Positions 13,752-16,054 of a DNA stretch of 16,054 bases are shown piece after piece. The DNA is taken from the NCBI GenBank assembly GCA_902475455.1, contig CABRZO010000036.1:1-16054 (forward strand). Reading direction: 5' to 3'. Every line of letters begins with the position of its first letter. Position 1 is the first letter of the stretch. Origin of the DNA: an uncultured Eubacteriales bacterium. Its GTDB lineage: Bacteria; Bacillota; Clostridia; Oscillospirales; Oscillospiraceae. The position numbers were made by a program, and so were the translations under genes. A model generated the notes under the pieces. The model saw only the letters and a program-made list of their open reading frames with translations, made no database searches and was not told where the DNA came from.

Positions 13752-13791
13752 AAAAGGAGCTGTTGCAAAATTTTGCAACAGCTCCTTTTTT
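13752..13791. terminator. Strong palindromic terminator after pgcA
   Basis: Bases 13752-13789 are a perfect 38-base palindrome (arms AAAAGGAGCTGTTGCAAAA and its complement), with TT continuing to 13791. The plus-strand transcript ends in a run of six T after GCTCC. The minus strand also ends in AAAA-complement T's, so it can also stop transcription coming from the MATE gene. Confidence 0.93.
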
Positions 13792-13798
13792 GTCAGCT

Positions 13799-13845
13799 TA
13801 GGAAAGATTCTTCGCCCCCTTGGGGCTCAGAATGACAGAAATGTT
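13799..13845. repeat. Possible dispersed intergenic hairpin element
   Basis: AGATTCTTCGCCCC, loop CTT, GGGGCTCAGAATGACAG gives an interrupted hairpin: ATTCT (13807-13811) with AGAAT (13829-13833) and GCCCC (13814-13818) with GGGGC (13822-13826). 'AGATTCTTCG...TCAGAATGACA' matches a pattern I know from repeated intergenic elements in many bacterial genomes. A second copy is not present in this window. Confidence 0.4.
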
Positions 13846-13873
13846 CTATTCTGCAACAGGCACTTTTGTCTCT

Positions 13874-15289
13874 TCAGCGGGAGTGAAAATGTTTTCCGTG
13901 GAAGTGGAAATGATGGCCGTGCAGATGCAGCCGGCTGGCTTTCTCAAAGCCGTGGAGCCAGTCCGCCTTCAGATAGTAGATCATCAGGGCAATGGAACTC
14001 AAACTCCAGGTCAGGGGATACACCCAGTTGACTACAGCGATGTCCCGGAAGATGGGGGTCAGGATGGACAGGAAGGCCACCCGGACGATGCACCAGAAGG
14101 CCATCATGGTCACCATGGGGATCACCGCCCGGCCGGCGCCCCGGAGAACGGCGGCGATGCAGTGGGACAGGGCCAGCAGGCAGTAGAACAGGGCGCAGGT
14201 CCGGGCCTTCTGGACCCCGAACCAGATGGCCTCGGGCTCGGCGGTGAAGGCCCGAGTCAGCAGCGGTGCGGTGACAAAGATCAGCACCCCGATGACCTCT
14301 GCCAGAATGATGGAGCAGAGCATACCGAACCGGGCGCCCTTCTTGGTGCGCTCATACTCCTGGGCCCCCAGGTTCTGGCCCACGAAGGTGGTAATGGCCA
14401 TGGTGAAGCTGGTGATGGGCAGGAAGGCAAAGCCCTCAATCTTAGCGTAGGCGCCGCAGCCCGCCATGGCCATCTCCCCGAAGGAGTTGATGTTGGACTG
14501 AACCACCACATTGGCCAGGGCAATGATGGAGTTCTGAAGGCCCGAGGGCAGGCCGTACTGGATGATGAGCTTTAAGGAAGGCAGGTCAAAGCGAATCTTC
14601 CGCAGCTGCACCTTCTGGGGCTCATCGGTACGCACCAGCCGGATCAGGCACAGGAAAAAGCTGATGAAGTTGGCGATGATAGTGGCCAGAGCAGCCCCCG
14701 CCACCCCCATATGGAACACGGCGATCATCACGATGTCCAGCACCACATTGATGATGGAGGAGATGATCAGATACTGGAGGGGGTGCTTGCTATCCCCCAC
14801 CGCCTGCATGATGCCCATACAGCAGTTGTACATCACCATGCCCAGAGCACCAGCAAAGTAGACCCGGATATAGGCCACCGACTCCGAGAGCACCTCCGGG
14901 GGCGTATCCATCCAGATCAGGATCTGGGGGGAGGCCAGAGCCCCGAAGACACTGACCGCCACGCCGGCGGTGAGGCCGAAGGCCATGGCGGTGTGGACCG
15001 CCTTCCGCATCCGGTTAAAGTCCTTGGCCCCGAAGAATCGGGACACCACCACGCCGGAGCCCATGGACACACCGTTGAACAGGCTGACCAGCAAAAACAC
15101 CAGGCTGCCGGTGGAGCTCACCGCCGCCAGGGCGTTGTTGCCCAGCATATTGCCCACGATCAGGGTATCCGCAATATTGTAAAGCTGCTGGAACAGGTTG
15201 CCCAAAAACAGAGGCCAGGCAAACCGGAAAATCTTTTTGCCAATGGAGCCCTCTGTCATGCGTTCCGCCGATGCCGGCGCTGCTGCCAT
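13874..15289 (-). CDS. MATE-family multidrug/cation efflux transporter
   Basis: 471 residues from ATG 15289 (GAGGAGAGAGG upstream; a second Met ten codons on is also possible). It is a 12-helix MATE antiporter that exports organic cations or drugs using Na+ or H+. It begins with GSIGKKIFRFAWPLFLGNLFQQLYN (first half), VGNMLGNNALAAVSSTG, and continues with the duplicated second half (QYGLPSGLQNSIIALANVVVQ, GCGAYAKIEGFAFLPI, FVGQNLGAQEYER). Membrane segments cover most of 25-445. The C-terminal tail HLHGHHFHFHGKHFHSR is unusually His-rich and could bind metal ions. It lies about 150 bases downstream of tyrS on the same strand and may be read from its transcript; no clear promoter was found. Substrate is unknown. 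Confidence 0.93.
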   Translation of the reverse strand: MAAAPASAERMTEGSIGKKIFRFAWPLFLGNLFQQLYNIADTLIVGNMLGNNALAAVSSTGSLVFLLVSLFNGVSMGSGVVVSRFFGAKDFNRMRKAVHTAMAFGLTAGVAVSVFGALASPQILIWMDTPPEVLSESVAYIRVYFAGALGMVMYNCCMGIMQAVGDSKHPLQYLIISSIINVVLDIVMIAVFHMGVAGAALATIIANFISFFLCLIRLVRTDEPQKVQLRKIRFDLPSLKLIIQYGLPSGLQNSIIALANVVVQSNINSFGEMAMAGCGAYAKIEGFAFLPITSFTMAITTFVGQNLGAQEYERTKKGARFGMLCSIILAEVIGVLIFVTAPLLTRAFTAEPEAIWFGVQKARTCALFYCLLALSHCIAAVLRGAGRAVIPMVTMMAFWCIVRVAFLSILTPIFRDIAVVNWVYPLTWSLSSIALMIYYLKADWLHGFEKASRLHLHGHHFHFHGKHFHSR

Positions 15290-15370
15290 ATCCCTCTCTC
15301 CTCTCTCCGGTCCAGAAGGGCATGGCGGTATCGCCCGGTCCCCCTTTGGACCCTCTTTTTCTCCGCAGTG

Positions 15371-15399
15371 GGGCCGGCGCACCTGCGGCGCGCCGGCCC
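15371..15399 (-). terminator. 10-bp GC-rich hairpin downstream of tyrS
   Basis: GGGCCGGCGC (15371-15380) pairs with GCGCCGGCCC (15390-15399) around a 9-base loop. It lies 40 bases after the tyrS stop on the minus strand, without a U-tract, so it is a weak or processing-type element. Readthrough into the MATE gene is likely. Confidence 0.45.
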
Positions 15400-15439
15400 A
15401 ATCGGTCAAACTATGACTGTAATGATTTCCAATTTACGC

Positions 15440-16054
15440 TCAGCCCAGGGTCACCCGGTGGAACACCTTCTTGCCCTTCTTGAGCATCAGGCCATCTCCG
15501 GCCAGATCGGCGGCGGAGTAAGTGGCGTCGATGGCGGTGACCTTCTCCCCGTTGACGGAGACGCTGTTCTGCTGCACCAGCCGCCGGGCCTCGCTCTTGG
15601 AGGGGGCCAGGCCGGTCTTGACCAGCAGGGTCACCAGATCCATGGGCAGATCGGACTCCGCCAAGGTGGTGGTGGGCATGTTGGACAAGTCGCCGCCGGT
15701 GGAGAACAGCCCCTTGGCGGTCTCCTCCGCCTTCTTGGCCTCTTCCTCCCCGTGGACCAGCTTGGTGAGCTCGAAAGCCAGGATCTCCTTGGCCCGGTTG
15801 ATCCGGCTGTCCTTCCAGGTCTCCATCTCGGCGATCTCCTCCAGAGTCACGTCGGTGAGCATTTTCAGGCACTTGATGACGTCGGCATCATCCACATTGC
15901 GCCAGTACTGGTAGAAATCGTAGGGGGAGGTCTTCTCCGGATCCAGCCACACGGCGCCGGAGACGGTCTTGCCCATCTTCTTGCCCTCGCTGTTCAGCAG
16001 CAGGGTGATGGTCATGGCCTCGGCGTCGTACTTGCCCAGCTTCCGGCGGATCAG
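15440..16054 (-). CDS. tyrS: Tyrosyl-tRNA synthetase, C-terminal part
   Basis: About 205 residues are visible, running off the right edge; the N-terminal catalytic half is missing from the window. It charges tRNA-Tyr with tyrosine. The first visible residues, LIRRKLGKYDAEAMTITLLL, precede the class I signature KMGKT (from KMSKS) in EGKKMGKTVSGAVWLDPEKTSPYDFYQYW, the TyrS pattern that follows the active site. A helical linker (DVTLEEIAEMETW and onward) leads to a C-terminal S4 RNA-binding domain (LVTLLVKTGLAPSKSEARR ... VSVNGEKV ... GKKVFHRVTLG). The stop is TGA 15442-15440. The internal ATG at 16015 is not the start, because the frame is open and conserved upstream to the edge. Promoter and T-box, if any, lie outside the window. 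Confidence 0.97.
   Translation of the reverse strand: MIRRKLGKYDAEAMTITLLLNSEGKKMGKTVSGAVWLDPEKTSPYDFYQYWRNVDDADVIKCLKMLTDVTLEEIAEMETWKDSRINRAKEILAFELTKLVHGEEEAKKAEETAKGLFSTGGDLSNMPTTTLAESDLPMDLVTLLVKTGLAPSKSEARRLVQQNSVSVNGEKVTAIDATYSAADLAGDGLMLKKGKKVFHRVTLG

Noticed and set aside
11985..13778. A 597-codon open frame antisense to the phosphohexomutase gene
   Set aside because: It mirrors a strongly conserved GC-rich gene, its translation is Gly/His/Val/Leu-rich and repetitive, and it has no ribosome binding site. It is a shadow of codon bias.
1..16054. CRISPR array, tRNA, rRNA, insertion sequence or prophage genes
   Set aside because: No regularly spaced repeats, no cloverleaf apart from the tRNA-like part of tmRNA, and no transposase, integrase or phage structural motif was recognised.

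Overview
The window looks like a chromosomal segment of a GC-rich Bacillota, most likely class Clostridia, order Oscillospirales (Flavonifractor/Lawsonibacter type). This rests on AGGAGG-type ribosome binding sites, GTG and TTG starts, sigma-A type promoters, a one-piece tmRNA with encoded CCA, a murA/walJ/rlmH order and GHKL/LytTR signalling. The genus is an inference; no species is claimed.

Layout. (1) Bases 1-136 hold the 3' end of a plus-strand gene, possibly YolD-like. (2) Bases 2513 down to 139 are a minus-strand unit: promoter, flavodoxin, S41-like peptidase, small all-helical protein, 16-bp terminator. (3) Bases 2596-7577 look like an accessory insert. It has a long structured leader, a LytTR response regulator overlapping a GHKL histidine kinase by ATGA, a 503-residue membrane protein I do not recognise, a short membrane ORF running into a hairpin, and a convergent exported-protein gene broken by a frameshift. 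(4) Bases 9158 down to 7578 are the trans-translation module on the minus strand: smpB, a cyclophilin peptidyl-prolyl isomerase, then ssrA (tmRNA) and its terminator. (5) Bases 9216-13789 are a plus-strand housekeeping unit: murA, walJ-like metallo-hydrolase, rlmH and a phosphohexomutase, closed by a strong terminator. (6) On the minus strand follow a MATE transporter with a histidine-rich tail and, upstream of it, the C-terminal two thirds of tyrS, cut by the window edge.

How it fits together. smpB and ssrA make the two parts of ribosome rescue and are probably co-regulated. murA starts peptidoglycan precursor synthesis, the phosphohexomutase feeds sugar-phosphate supply for the envelope, and the walJ-like and rlmH genes are frequent companions in this phylum. 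The least explained part is 2596-7577. The two-component pair and the unknown membrane protein run in one direction behind a promoter followed by a 9-nt direct repeat. The segment lies directly beyond the 3' end of ssrA, a classic island integration position, and related terminator hairpins in the same orientation sit at its two ends. No integrase, transposase, CRISPR array, tRNA or rRNA was found.
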